A stretch of 64,000 nt of DNA, taken from positions 1 through 64,000 of IMG/VR virus record IMGVR_UViG_3300009507_000012, one strand, 5' to 3'. Numbering within the stretch: position 1 is the stretch's first letter; every line of letters starts with the position of its first letter. The notes beneath the pieces are model-generated. The model was not told where the DNA came from. It saw only the letters and a list, made by a program, of their open reading frames with translations, and searched no databases. This document shows positions 1 to 6,660 of this stretch, piece by piece. Origin of the DNA: a virus. Position numbers and translations under genes: made by a program.

Positions 1-462
1 TGCTAATACATCGTTACCTGCAGCTGCGTTAGCTGTTTTGATGTATAATGGAGCTTCAGCGTTGTCTAATCTACCACCTTCGTATACGAAGTCTAAGTAA
101 GATAAAAGACCCATAGGACCAGCCATTGGTACAACTGGAACTAAATCTAAACCGATTGTTTGTGCTGCAACTTGCATCGCTAAAGGAAGTAAAGTTGGAG
201 ACTTGTCACCTGAACCATCTGCAGTACCTGCAGCTCCGATACCACCGAAATCAGATGGGAATGCTACTGCACCCATACCACCGATATTCATAGGACCTGG
301 ATTGTTTGAAAGTGACATGATGTTTGCGTCTTCATAAAGTTTGTGATTATGACAGTACTCAGACATCCATGCTAATTTTGAAGCTTCGTTGATACCAGTA
401 GCGCTCTCGATAATTGGAGACCATGTTGCTCTGATTTCAGCTTCATTTATTAAATTTGCCAT
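1..462 (-). CDS. gp23: Major capsid protein gp23, N-terminal part (runs off the window)
   Basis: The 154 visible codons start at an ATG at 462 and stay open to base 1. The stretch around residues 97-128, with QTIGLDLVPVVPM, GPMGLL and YLDFVYEGG, is the conserved N-terminal region of T4-family gp23, which forms the hexamers of the prohead shell. The first 30 residues hold three (I)xE sites followed by Ala or Ser (after Glu7, Glu19, Glu26); one may be where the prohead protease removes the propeptide (inference). A segment NIGGMGAVAFP follows at about residue 59 and recurs in another protein of this window (25764-26897). It is the last gene of the portal-core-protease-capsid order, 84 bases after the protease-scaffold gene. 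Confidence 0.93.
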   Translation of the reverse strand, partial: MANLINEAEIRATWSPIIESATGINEASKLAWMSEYCHNHKLYEDANIMSLSNNPGPMNIGGMGAVAFPSDFGGIGAAGTADGSGDKSPTLLPLAMQVAAQTIGLDLVPVVPMAGPMGLLSYLDFVYEGGRLDNAEAPLYIKTANAAAGNDVLA

Positions 463-546
463 TTTATAAATTTCTATTTTTTGTTTGTTTAATTTCGACT
501 TATTATTTCGGCTTTCTGCTTCTGTCACCAAATCGTCGATTGTTTA

Positions 547-1818
547 TTATTTTTTAAATCTTTTTGCCATTGCTTCTGCAACACCATCTAAGTTATAAGG
601 AAGTGTTTTAGTAGCAACCTCTTTCTTTTCAGTTACCATAGCAACTTTTTCCATTACTGGAGCAGTTTCTCTAAGGTCTCTTGTTTGCCAGAAGTTTCTT
701 ACTTGATATTCAGTCTCAACTTTGTGAGTTCTTGATTGTGCAAGTAATTGATTTTTCTTAGCTTCAGAAAGATTTTCCCATTTTGCTTTATATTCTGTTG
801 GCATTGCTGAAAGAACTAACGGTTGATTGTTATTTTCTTCAGTAACAGTTGTAGTGTTTTCAATAATTCTAACTATCTGAGATTCAGTTAAAAATCCTGC
901 ACCTTCTACTTCTGTTCTTACCACTGTTCTTGCATCTTCGTTTAATGCATTATATTTTTCAGCAGTAGATGAACCAACTAATTTAAAGAAATGTGGGTCA
1001 TTATTTTCTTTTGCCTTTGCAGATTCTAATAAAGATGTTAATTTACTAGATATTTCTGATTTATAAGATTCTAATGGATCATCAGCACCATCAGCACCTG
1101 AATTTTCAGGAGCTTTATCATCTGCTTCTTCTTTCTTACTAGGTACTGTGACGTCTTTAGTGTCTTTTTTAATATCTTCACCATCAACTCCTGCATCGCC
1201 GGCTTTATCTGCAACTGTGCCTTCTCCTGAATTATCACCAACGTTTTCAAGTTCGTTATCTTTATCAGCTGCATCAAATTCTTTAGCAGTAACATCATCA
1301 GCTTCAACTACTAGGTTTTCATTGATTGACTCTGCAATATAATTAGCATATTCGCTAACGTTTTGTACGTTATCTTTTAAATAGTTAACATACTCTACTA
1401 ATTTTTCATTAGTTTCTGTACCATCATTATAAGATTCAGCAATATAATTACTATAGTCTTTTAATTTAGTTACTGATTCAGCAATATGTTCAGTATAAGA
1501 AATTCCTTGATCTGCCTTTTCAGCAACATGCTCAGTATATTGAATTGATTGATCAGTTTTTTCTGCTAAATATTCTGAATACTGAATATTTTGATCAGTT
1601 TTTTCTGCAACATATTTAACATACTCTGTTAAATTGTTTATTGATTCAACAATATGATCATTGTGAGCAGTTACGGTTTTAATGTCTTCATTTGTAGTAG
1701 CAGATCCTTCAGTTGAAGTTTCTGATAATTCTGTAAGAGTAGACTTTAATCCTTTTATTTGCTCAGCCAAATACTTAGTGTAATTGTTGAAGTCATCTGT
1801 TTTTACAAATTCTTCCAT
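547..1818 (-). CDS. Possible nested scaffold product from an internal in-frame start
   Basis: Codon 206 of the protease-scaffold frame is an ATG (1816-1818) preceded by an A-rich stretch containing AAAGAG. It falls at the boundary between the protease domain and the repeat-rich domain. Starting here would give a 423-residue scaffold without protease, as in the lambda C/Nu3 arrangement where a scaffold is made from an internal start inside a protease gene. Only the position of the ATG is seen; its use is inference. Confidence 0.4.
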   Translation of the reverse strand: MEEFVKTDDFNNYTKYLAEQIKGLKSTLTELSETSTEGSATTNEDIKTVTAHNDHIVESINNLTEYVKYVAEKTDQNIQYSEYLAEKTDQSIQYTEHVAEKADQGISYTEHIAESVTKLKDYSNYIAESYNDGTETNEKLVEYVNYLKDNVQNVSEYANYIAESINENLVVEADDVTAKEFDAADKDNELENVGDNSGEGTVADKAGDAGVDGEDIKKDTKDVTVPSKKEEADDKAPENSGADGADDPLESYKSEISSKLTSLLESAKAKENNDPHFFKLVGSSTAEKYNALNEDARTVVRTEVEGAGFLTESQIVRIIENTTTVTEENNNQPLVLSAMPTEYKAKWENLSEAKKNQLLAQSRTHKVETEYQVRNFWQTRDLRETAPVMEKVAMVTEKKEVATKTLPYNLDGVAEAMAKRFKK

Positions 1819-2433
1819 TGTTTGCTCTTTTTTATTTTCGTTTGTTGTTTTATTATTTATCTCTTTTTTAAATACTTCATATATAAATAAGCTTTCATCG
1901 TTAGCAAAACCATAAGATTCATTAACTCTATTTAATTGTGCATTCTCAAATCCTGGATCTGCAACTAAATCATAAGTAAATAATTGTTTGATTTTAACTT
2001 TACCGCCTTCTGAAACTTCTCCAGCAGCTCTAGAACTAATATGCAATGGTACACCAGCATCAACTAATGCTTTAGCTTGTTTACCAGCATCAGTATCTAA
2101 TAATCTGATTTTACCCATTACTTTCTTGTTTTCTTGATCATACCTTAACTCTTCGACAACGTGTGATACGTTTTTAAGAGAAATGTCAAATTGTTGAGGA
2201 TGGTCTAATTCACCAAGTAATTTAGAACCTCCGATTTTGTCTTGTAACGATTTAATTTGTGGAAGATATTCATCTTCAGTATAGATTCTGTTATTTTTAT
2301 TCTTAACATCAATCTCACCAAAAACGCCTTCTAAAACATAGTCTTTTGTTTCTCCTGATTGTTCTAAAACACTAGAAGATTTTTCAACTATTAATAAATT
2401 ATAATCGCTAGGCTTATTTATAAGTCTATCCAT
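547..2433 (-). CDS. gp21: Prohead protease gp21 fused to a gp22-like scaffold (628 aa)
   Basis: Residues 1-175 match the T4 gp21 prohead protease: an NKNNRIY motif near 46-51, GELDHP with His78, and HISSRA with Ser133/Ser134 as the likely catalytic His and Ser. T4 gp21 is only about 212 residues. Here the frame continues into an acidic, coiled-coil-rich domain of over 400 residues like the scaffold gp22, which T4 encodes separately. Residues 270-374 are repeats of about 14 residues containing (Y/H)xAE(K/S). An in-frame ATG at codon 206 could start the scaffold alone. Position between core proteins and gp23 fits protease plus scaffold. The protease role is well supported; the fusion is read directly; scaffold function is inferred from position and composition. 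Confidence 0.88.
   Translation of the reverse strand: MDRLINKPSDYNLLIVEKSSSVLEQSGETKDYVLEGVFGEIDVKNKNNRIYTEDEYLPQIKSLQDKIGGSKLLGELDHPQQFDISLKNVSHVVEELRYDQENKKVMGKIRLLDTDAGKQAKALVDAGVPLHISSRAAGEVSEGGKVKIKQLFTYDLVADPGFENAQLNRVNESYGFANDESLFIYEVFKKEINNKTTNENKKEQTMEEFVKTDDFNNYTKYLAEQIKGLKSTLTELSETSTEGSATTNEDIKTVTAHNDHIVESINNLTEYVKYVAEKTDQNIQYSEYLAEKTDQSIQYTEHVAEKADQGISYTEHIAESVTKLKDYSNYIAESYNDGTETNEKLVEYVNYLKDNVQNVSEYANYIAESINENLVVEADDVTAKEFDAADKDNELENVGDNSGEGTVADKAGDAGVDGEDIKKDTKDVTVPSKKEEADDKAPENSGADGADDPLESYKSEISSKLTSLLESAKAKENNDPHFFKLVGSSTAEKYNALNEDARTVVRTEVEGAGFLTESQIVRIIENTTTVTEENNNQPLVLSAMPTEYKAKWENLSEAKKNQLLAQSRTHKVETEYQVRNFWQTRDLRETAPVMEKVAMVTEKKEVATKTLPYNLDGVAEAMAKRFKK
1312..1626 (-). 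repeat. 14-residue coiled-coil repeats in the scaffold domain
   Basis: Residues 270-374 of the protease-scaffold protein hold seven related units, mostly 14 residues apart, of the form (E/Q/S/D)Y(S/T/V)(E/K/N)(Y/H)(L/V/I)AE(K/S). Examples are QYSEYLAEKTDQSI and QYTEHVAEKADQGI. One interval is 21 residues, so the heptad phase is kept, as expected for an extended coiled coil. Most units contain a hydrophobic-Ala-Glu triplet resembling the gp21 cleavage consensus. Confidence 0.8.
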
Positions 2434-2450
2434 TTTGTTTTTTTCTTTTT

Positions 2451-2460
2451 TGTATATATC
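2451..2460 (-). promoter_or_regulatory. Variant late-promoter-like element upstream of gp21
   Basis: On the minus strand this reads GATATATACA, 17 bases before the ATG of the protease-scaffold gene. It differs at the end from the GATATATAAT element found before several other late genes here. Weak on its own. Confidence 0.3.
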
Positions 2461-2480
2461 TTTAAATAAATTTACTTTTC

Positions 2481-2870
2481 TTAAATATCTGCTAATGGAT
2501 CTTCTTCTTCTCCACCTTCTTCTTCACCACCTAAATCATCTAATGCTCCCATTCCATCATCTTCGCCTTCTTTGCCTTCTTCTTCTTTATCTTCCTCAGC
2601 TTGTTCAGCATAATAATCCTGGTAAGCAGTTAACATTTGTCCCATTGTTTCAGTGTCAAATTTAGTAGATCCATATTTATCATAAAAATAAGCTTTAAAT
2701 GAATCTTCAGTATCAGCGTTTAATATTTGTCCTAAAATTTCTTGAGCAGAAATAACGTCGCCATCAACTGTTTTTTGATCGCTAACTTCGACTTTACTAT
2801 CATCACCTGCTTTAATAGATGTTAATTGGCTAGATTCTAGTATAAATTGGTTAAATGTTTTAAGTTTCAT
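2481..2870 (-). CDS. Acidic prohead core protein candidate (gp67/gp68 position)
   Basis: 129 residues. The N-terminus MKLKTFNQFILE resembles the T4 capsid-targeting peptide and ends in ILE followed by Ser, a plausible gp21 cleavage site. The last 40 residues are almost entirely Glu, Asp and Gly, recalling the very acidic T4 core protein gp67. It lies between the portal and the protease, where T4 has gp67 and gp68. Spacing is 47 bases to gp21 downstream and 22 from the gene upstream. No sequence match strong enough to name it; the core-protein role rests on position, composition and the N-terminal peptide. Confidence 0.6.
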   Translation of the reverse strand: MKLKTFNQFILESSQLTSIKAGDDSKVEVSDQKTVDGDVISAQEILGQILNADTEDSFKAYFYDKYGSTKFDTETMGQMLTAYQDYYAEQAEEDKEEEGKEGEDDGMGALDDLGGEEEGGEEEDPLADI

Positions 2871-2892
2871 AAAATTTATAATAAGTATTTAA

Positions 2893-3402
2893 TTAAACTT
2901 CAAGACCATGGAACTTTTCCATTTCTTTATCTAGTTTTCTTTGAGCTTTTTCAACTTCTGCTTCTTTTTTAGCAGCTGCTATAGAATATTGTTCTTTTTC
3001 CTCAGGTGACATTGCTGCTTTTTTAGCTTTAATTTTATCATCTAATTCTTGCTTTTTCTTTTCTACCTCTTCTTTAGCCTTTACTTCTTCATACTTTAAA
3101 TCCTTAAGTTGTTCTTTTAACTTTGCCTTTTTCTCTGGTGTTAAATTAGGATTTGCTAGCATTTTTTTAATTTTTTGCTTTTTCTTAAGAAACCTATAAC
3201 CTTGTCTTATTAACATCATATATGGTACAAAAACCCATCCTAAAACTTGTCCTATAAGACCTTCGTTTAATTCTTCTGTGTTCTCTAAGCCTTCGATAAT
3301 TACATCTAATTCTTCGATTGTATTATCGTATTCGCTTTCATCAATATTTGAGATTGCACTAATGGCTTTAGTATATTGTTCAAATAGTTTTATTTTTTTC
3401 AT
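2893..3402 (-). CDS. Prohead core / internal protein candidate with hydrophobic segment and coiled coil
   Basis: 169 residues. The start MKKIKLFEQY is like the N-terminal peptide shared by several proteins at 23-34 kb. It is followed by candidate cleavage points NIDE/S (near residue 22) and ELNE/GLIG (near 47). After the second comes a hydrophobic stretch (about 49-66, LIGQVLGWVFVPYMMLI) and then a long Lys/Glu-rich helix, probably coiled coil, to the end. Encoded directly after the portal, in the place of T4 gp67/gp68. A GATATATAAT element lies 23 bases before the ATG. Core or internal protein is inference. Confidence 0.55.
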   Translation of the reverse strand: MKKIKLFEQYTKAISAISNIDESEYDNTIEELDVIIEGLENTEELNEGLIGQVLGWVFVPYMMLIRQGYRFLKKKQKIKKMLANPNLTPEKKAKLKEQLKDLKYEEVKAKEEVEKKKQELDDKIKAKKAAMSPEEKEQYSIAAAKKEAEVEKAQRKLDKEMEKFHGLEV

Positions 3403-3425
3403 AATATTTTTTTTTTTATTATTTA

Positions 3426-3435
3426 ATTATATATC
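3426..3435 (-). promoter_or_regulatory. GATATATAAT element (candidate late promoter)
   Basis: Exact GATATATAAT on the minus strand, between the portal stop (3455) and the start of the next core gene (3402), 23 bases before its ATG. One of nine exact copies found in this window. Confidence 0.5.
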
Positions 3436-3454
3436 ATTAATATTTGTAACCGTT

Positions 3455-5059
3455 TTACATCATGTCTCCCATTGGATCTTCAGCTGGTGGTGCTTCCGCA
3501 TCTTTTTTATCTGCTTTAGCTTTAGCAGCTGCATTTGCAGCAATATCATCTGGGCTTAATTGTAAATACCTATCAACTAAAAACTCCATATCGAAGTAGT
3601 ATTCTTCTTCCATAGTTTCACCATCGGTTGTCATTAAACTATCTCTCATTGTAGAAACAAATTCAAGTCTTCTTTCCATGATTTCCATTTCTTTTAATGC
3701 CGCAAAGTCATTATCTCTATTATATCTTAATGCAACTTGAGTTTTAAATTGTGGATCTTCAGCAAGATCTTTATATGCAATACACATTTGTAAATAAAGC
3801 GGCTTCACTAATATTTCTTGGAAAGCTGCTCTTAGTCTCTTTACAAACTTGCTAAATTTAATTTCATCTCTGATCATTCCATCTGCAGCAAGATTAAAAT
3901 CTCCACCTCCGTCTTCATATAAGAATCTAGAATAAGGTATTTTAGAAACATGTTTAAGTTTATCTGAAAAATATTTAAGTGCTTCTGTATCTGAAAGGTC
4001 TGGACCTGACGCATCTAATGTTTCAATCTCAGGGCTGTCACCGTCTTTACTTGGTAACCAATATTCTTTATTAAATTGTAGCATGGGTTTACCATCGGTT
4101 GTCATAGAACCAGACTCCCAATCAAAATCAACTACTTCTTTATATGAATTCATTAATTGTGCAAGTGATTGTTTTGCTCTTGTTTTAGATTTACCACCGA
4201 CTGGTATAACAAATTTCATTCTATAAGAACTATTAGTCACTGCCCAAATAATTCTTGTATGTTCCATAATTCTTAATAAGTTAAAAGATCTAATGAGTCT
4301 TTCAACATAACTAACTCTACCTGCTGTTGTTATAGAAGAATAAGAAAGGTATATAATTTGAGAATCATATAAGGTTCTTTCTTTTACCGGATCGTCTTTA
4401 AATTGTACCCATACTTTTTTACCATCTTCTTTATTATAACCCGGGACTAGTGTAATTGGATCAAGTTCTTTAAAACCAATAATTTCCTTTTGATCAGGTG
4501 AGTAAATAATTTCAAATGCTAAATAACCATCAATTAACCATTTTCTAAAATAGTACCAAGCAGATTGATCTGAGTTAAATCCAAATGCATGGTATATTTG
4601 TCTAAAATATCTGTTTAAATCCTTTTGAATTCCATCTGCTACTTCAACTCCAAGAATTTCAGGAGAAGCAAAGAAATTTTTATTATCATATACAATAGTT
4701 TCATCACATAGTATATCTAAAATATCTTCAATCTCATCGTTTACTGAAAAACCTCTAAGTTCTTCTCTTTTTACTTCATACTGTTGATCGAAAAAAGGAA
4801 CATTCTTTCGCATTGTAGTATCTGCCATTGACAATGCTGCAAACGCAGCATACATGTCATCATTATCTAATCCCATTGGATTCATTTGGCCATAACCAAA
4901 CTTGTCTTCTAATGGACCAACCGCCTGAGACTGTCTAAGTATCATATCATCATATCTCATACCGAATGATGAAAGTAACTTTAATGTATTGTTTAACCTA
5001 AAAGGTCTCTTATTACTTAGTGGACCATTTCTTGGATCCTTATCTGCAAAACCTGCCAT
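3455..5059 (-). CDS. gp20: Portal vertex protein gp20
   Basis: 534 residues, close to T4 gp20 (about 524). Forms the dodecameric portal at the special vertex, which nucleates head assembly and threads DNA. Recognised from the conserved core: NDEIEDILDILCDE near residue 106, a long middle domain with YLAFEIIYSP, and the highly conserved PYSRFLYEDGGGDFNLAADG near 375 followed by IRDEIKFSKFVKRLR. The Pro- and acid-rich tail ends in GDMM. It is followed by core, protease and capsid genes in the order used by T4. A perfect TATAAATA lies 18 bases before the ATG. Confidence 0.95.
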   Translation of the reverse strand: MAGFADKDPRNGPLSNKRPFRLNNTLKLLSSFGMRYDDMILRQSQAVGPLEDKFGYGQMNPMGLDNDDMYAAFAALSMADTTMRKNVPFFDQQYEVKREELRGFSVNDEIEDILDILCDETIVYDNKNFFASPEILGVEVADGIQKDLNRYFRQIYHAFGFNSDQSAWYYFRKWLIDGYLAFEIIYSPDQKEIIGFKELDPITLVPGYNKEDGKKVWVQFKDDPVKERTLYDSQIIYLSYSSITTAGRVSYVERLIRSFNLLRIMEHTRIIWAVTNSSYRMKFVIPVGGKSKTRAKQSLAQLMNSYKEVVDFDWESGSMTTDGKPMLQFNKEYWLPSKDGDSPEIETLDASGPDLSDTEALKYFSDKLKHVSKIPYSRFLYEDGGGDFNLAADGMIRDEIKFSKFVKRLRAAFQEILVKPLYLQMCIAYKDLAEDPQFKTQVALRYNRDNDFAALKEMEIMERRLEFVSTMRDSLMTTDGETMEEEYYFDMEFLVDRYLQLSPDDIAANAAAKAKADKKDAEAPPAEDPMGDMM

Positions 5060-5077
5060 AATTTCTTATATCGTTGT

Positions 5078-5085
5078 TATTTATA
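5078..5085 (-). promoter_or_regulatory. TATAAATA, T4-type late promoter -10 sequence
   Basis: The minus strand reads TATAAATA, identical to the T4 late promoter consensus read by gp55, 18 bases before the portal ATG and just downstream of the preceding gene's stop. gp55 itself is encoded nearby (6159-6542). Confidence 0.55.
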
Positions 5086-5098
5086 TATTCAATTTTTT

Positions 5099-5683
5099 TT
5101 ATTTGTTTCTAAACTCATTTACTAATCGTACATATGTTGTTCCATTTAAGTCTGCAAAATCACAGAGAACGATCCTTGACCAGTTTTCATAACTAACAAC
5201 CGCTTGTCCAATTTTTCTACTTGGTATGTACTGTCTAATTGCAAATTTATATGCTGCTAGAAAACCTTTAGCTTCTTTCCAATTAATAGAAAGTTGACTT
5301 TGACTTTTTGCATCATATGTTTTTCTACCAATTGATTCTCTTTTAATTTCATTCTCAAATGCATTGTAAACTCTATCTAATAATCTTTCTTTGACATCGC
5401 TTGGAAGAAGATTTAAGTTAATGCCAACCTCGTTATTTCCATCAGGATCAAGGGCCAATACAACTGGATTTGCATCGTACCATGGTAATTCTTTTGCATA
5501 TTTTGGCTTATATCTAAATATGTAAATTTTACCAGGCTGAAACCTACCTCCAATTTTCTGTACACTTTTTTCAGATGCTGTTTTCTTTCCATTCTTATAC
5601 CAACCTTCTGCAGCTCTTTTAGCTTTAGTTCTGCCGCCTGATTCTTTAATTAATTCTTTTATGTCTTGTCTAACTCTTGCCAT
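5099..5683 (-). CDS. Conserved T4-like phage protein of unknown function
   Basis: 194 residues. The basic N-terminus (to about 45) is followed by a domain KIYIFRYKPKYAKELPWYD (52-70), PVVLALD and GINLNLLP. I associate this pattern (K-Y-F-Y-P-K, LPxYDxxP, GxNxxxLP) with conserved proteins of many T4-like phages, without a known function. The start overlaps the gp4 stop as TAATG, so translation is probably coupled. Lies between gp4 and the portal, so a head or packaging role is plausible. T4 gp2 (DNA end protector) was considered because of position, but I see no motif to support it. Confidence 0.7.
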   Translation of the reverse strand: MARVRQDIKELIKESGGRTKAKRAAEGWYKNGKKTASEKSVQKIGGRFQPGKIYIFRYKPKYAKELPWYDANPVVLALDPDGNNEVGINLNLLPSDVKERLLDRVYNAFENEIKRESIGRKTYDAKSQSQLSINWKEAKGFLAAYKFAIRQYIPSRKIGQAVVSYENWSRIVLCDFADLNGTTYVRLVNEFRNK

Positions 5684-6156
5684 TATTTAAGACTTTTTTC
5701 TGTCATTACAACAAATCTAAATCCTCTTGACTTAGACCATTCCTGTGCATATTTATATTTATCTCTATTTTTAACATACTGTTCTGCAAGGAATTTATAA
5801 TTCTTTAATGCCTGTTTTGAATTTTTTGTAGGTGGTTCTGGTTTTTTAATGTGACTTTCAGGCTTAATTTCAATAAGACTTTCTTCAAAGCCAGTTTCTT
5901 TCTTTACCTTTATATAAAAATCTGGATAGTATGAATGTTCCCTTTTATCCATTGAACTCCAGTATTTTATTTCAACTGGCTCGCTTGCCCATAATACAAT
6001 ATCCTCTCTATTATCGCACATCTTCATAAACTTAAGTTCCCATGAACTTCTGTATATTATAGGTGGATTGCCAGCATATTTTTTAGGATATAGTGGATTG
6101 TAGTAGCCTTGATTAAAGCCTGAATTTTTAGTTGGTTTTATGTTCTTTATTGACAT
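5683..6156 (-). CDS. gp4: Head completion protein gp4
   Basis: 157 residues (T4 gp4 about 150). The sequence NPLYPKKYAGNPPIIYRSSW followed by ELKFMKMCD, then VLWASEPVEIKYWS and YYPDFYIKVK, matches the T4 gp4 family (YRSxWE, WxSExVxIPY, DxYxE). gp4 is needed to finish the filled head before tail joining; the fold is related to endonucleases, and PDFYIKVK supplies the D and K positions. It follows gp55 by two bases and overlaps the next gene by one base (TAATG). Confidence 0.88.
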   Translation of the reverse strand: MSIKNIKPTKNSGFNQGYYNPLYPKKYAGNPPIIYRSSWELKFMKMCDNREDIVLWASEPVEIKYWSSMDKREHSYYPDFYIKVKKETGFEESLIEIKPESHIKKPEPPTKNSKQALKNYKFLAEQYVKNRDKYKYAQEWSKSRGFRFVVMTEKSLK

Positions 6157-6158
6157 TA

Positions 6159-6542
6159 TTAAATATTGAACATACCGCCTCCGCCGTCTTCTCTTGAGTT
6201 TGCAGAATTTATTCTATCCATTGAGATAGTTCCCTTTGTTTTATTTGGATGAAGCTTATTCCAACCTTTAGCATAACCTCTTTTTGCAATTTCAGTAAAG
6301 TATGCAAATGCATTTGTATATTTAGGGTTGAAGTTTCTCCAATATTTTAATAAATCTAACAGTGCAAACTGTAAGCAATCCTTTCTATCATCTTCATTTA
6401 CGTAGTGTAGTCTATTAATTGCCTTTTCAGCAAGTAACTGTAACATTTTCTCTGCATCTCTTGTTAATTTATCCTCACCTAATGATGTTACTATCTGTGC
6501 GTACAGATCTTTATTGTTTAAATAATTCTTTTTTCTTGGCAT
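6159..6542 (-). CDS. gp55: Late-transcription sigma factor gp55
   Basis: 127 residues, shorter than T4 gp55 (about 185). The start YLNNKDLYAQIV, the helix LTRDAEKMLQLLAEKAINRL, DRKDCLQFALLDLLKYWRNF and TNAFAYFTEIAKRGYAKGWN correspond to the sigma region-2-like core of marine T4-like gp55, which gives host RNA polymerase its late-promoter specificity. The C-terminus ends GGGGMFNI; T4 gp55 uses its C-terminal hydrophobic tail to contact the gp45 clamp, and MFNI may serve here (inference). Preceded by a strong terminator and followed by gp4 two bases on. Confidence 0.87.
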   Translation of the reverse strand: MPRKKNYLNNKDLYAQIVTSLGEDKLTRDAEKMLQLLAEKAINRLHYVNEDDRKDCLQFALLDLLKYWRNFNPKYTNAFAYFTEIAKRGYAKGWNKLHPNKTKGTISMDRINSANSREDGGGGMFNI

Positions 6543-6570
6543 CTTTTAAATTTATAGATATTATATAAAA

Positions 6571-6600
6571 AAAAGATCAATTGTTTCCAATTGATCTTTT
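6571..6600 (-). terminator. Strong intrinsic terminator between a virion gene and gp55
   Basis: Perfect 13-bp stem AAAAGATCAATTG / CAATTGATCTTTT with a 4-base loop. On the minus strand it is followed by a run of T. It would end transcripts from the 6661-8073 gene; flanking T/A runs make it potentially bidirectional. Confidence 0.85.
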
Positions 6601-6660
6601 TTTACTGTATTTGAGTTAAATGAGAGATTTGTAGTTTAACGTCAAATTTTATTTAATTTT

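Noticed and set aside
5099-5683. Assignment as gp2 (DNA end protector)
   Set aside because: Only the position near gp4 favours it; no gp2-like motif is visible, so it was left as a conserved unknown.
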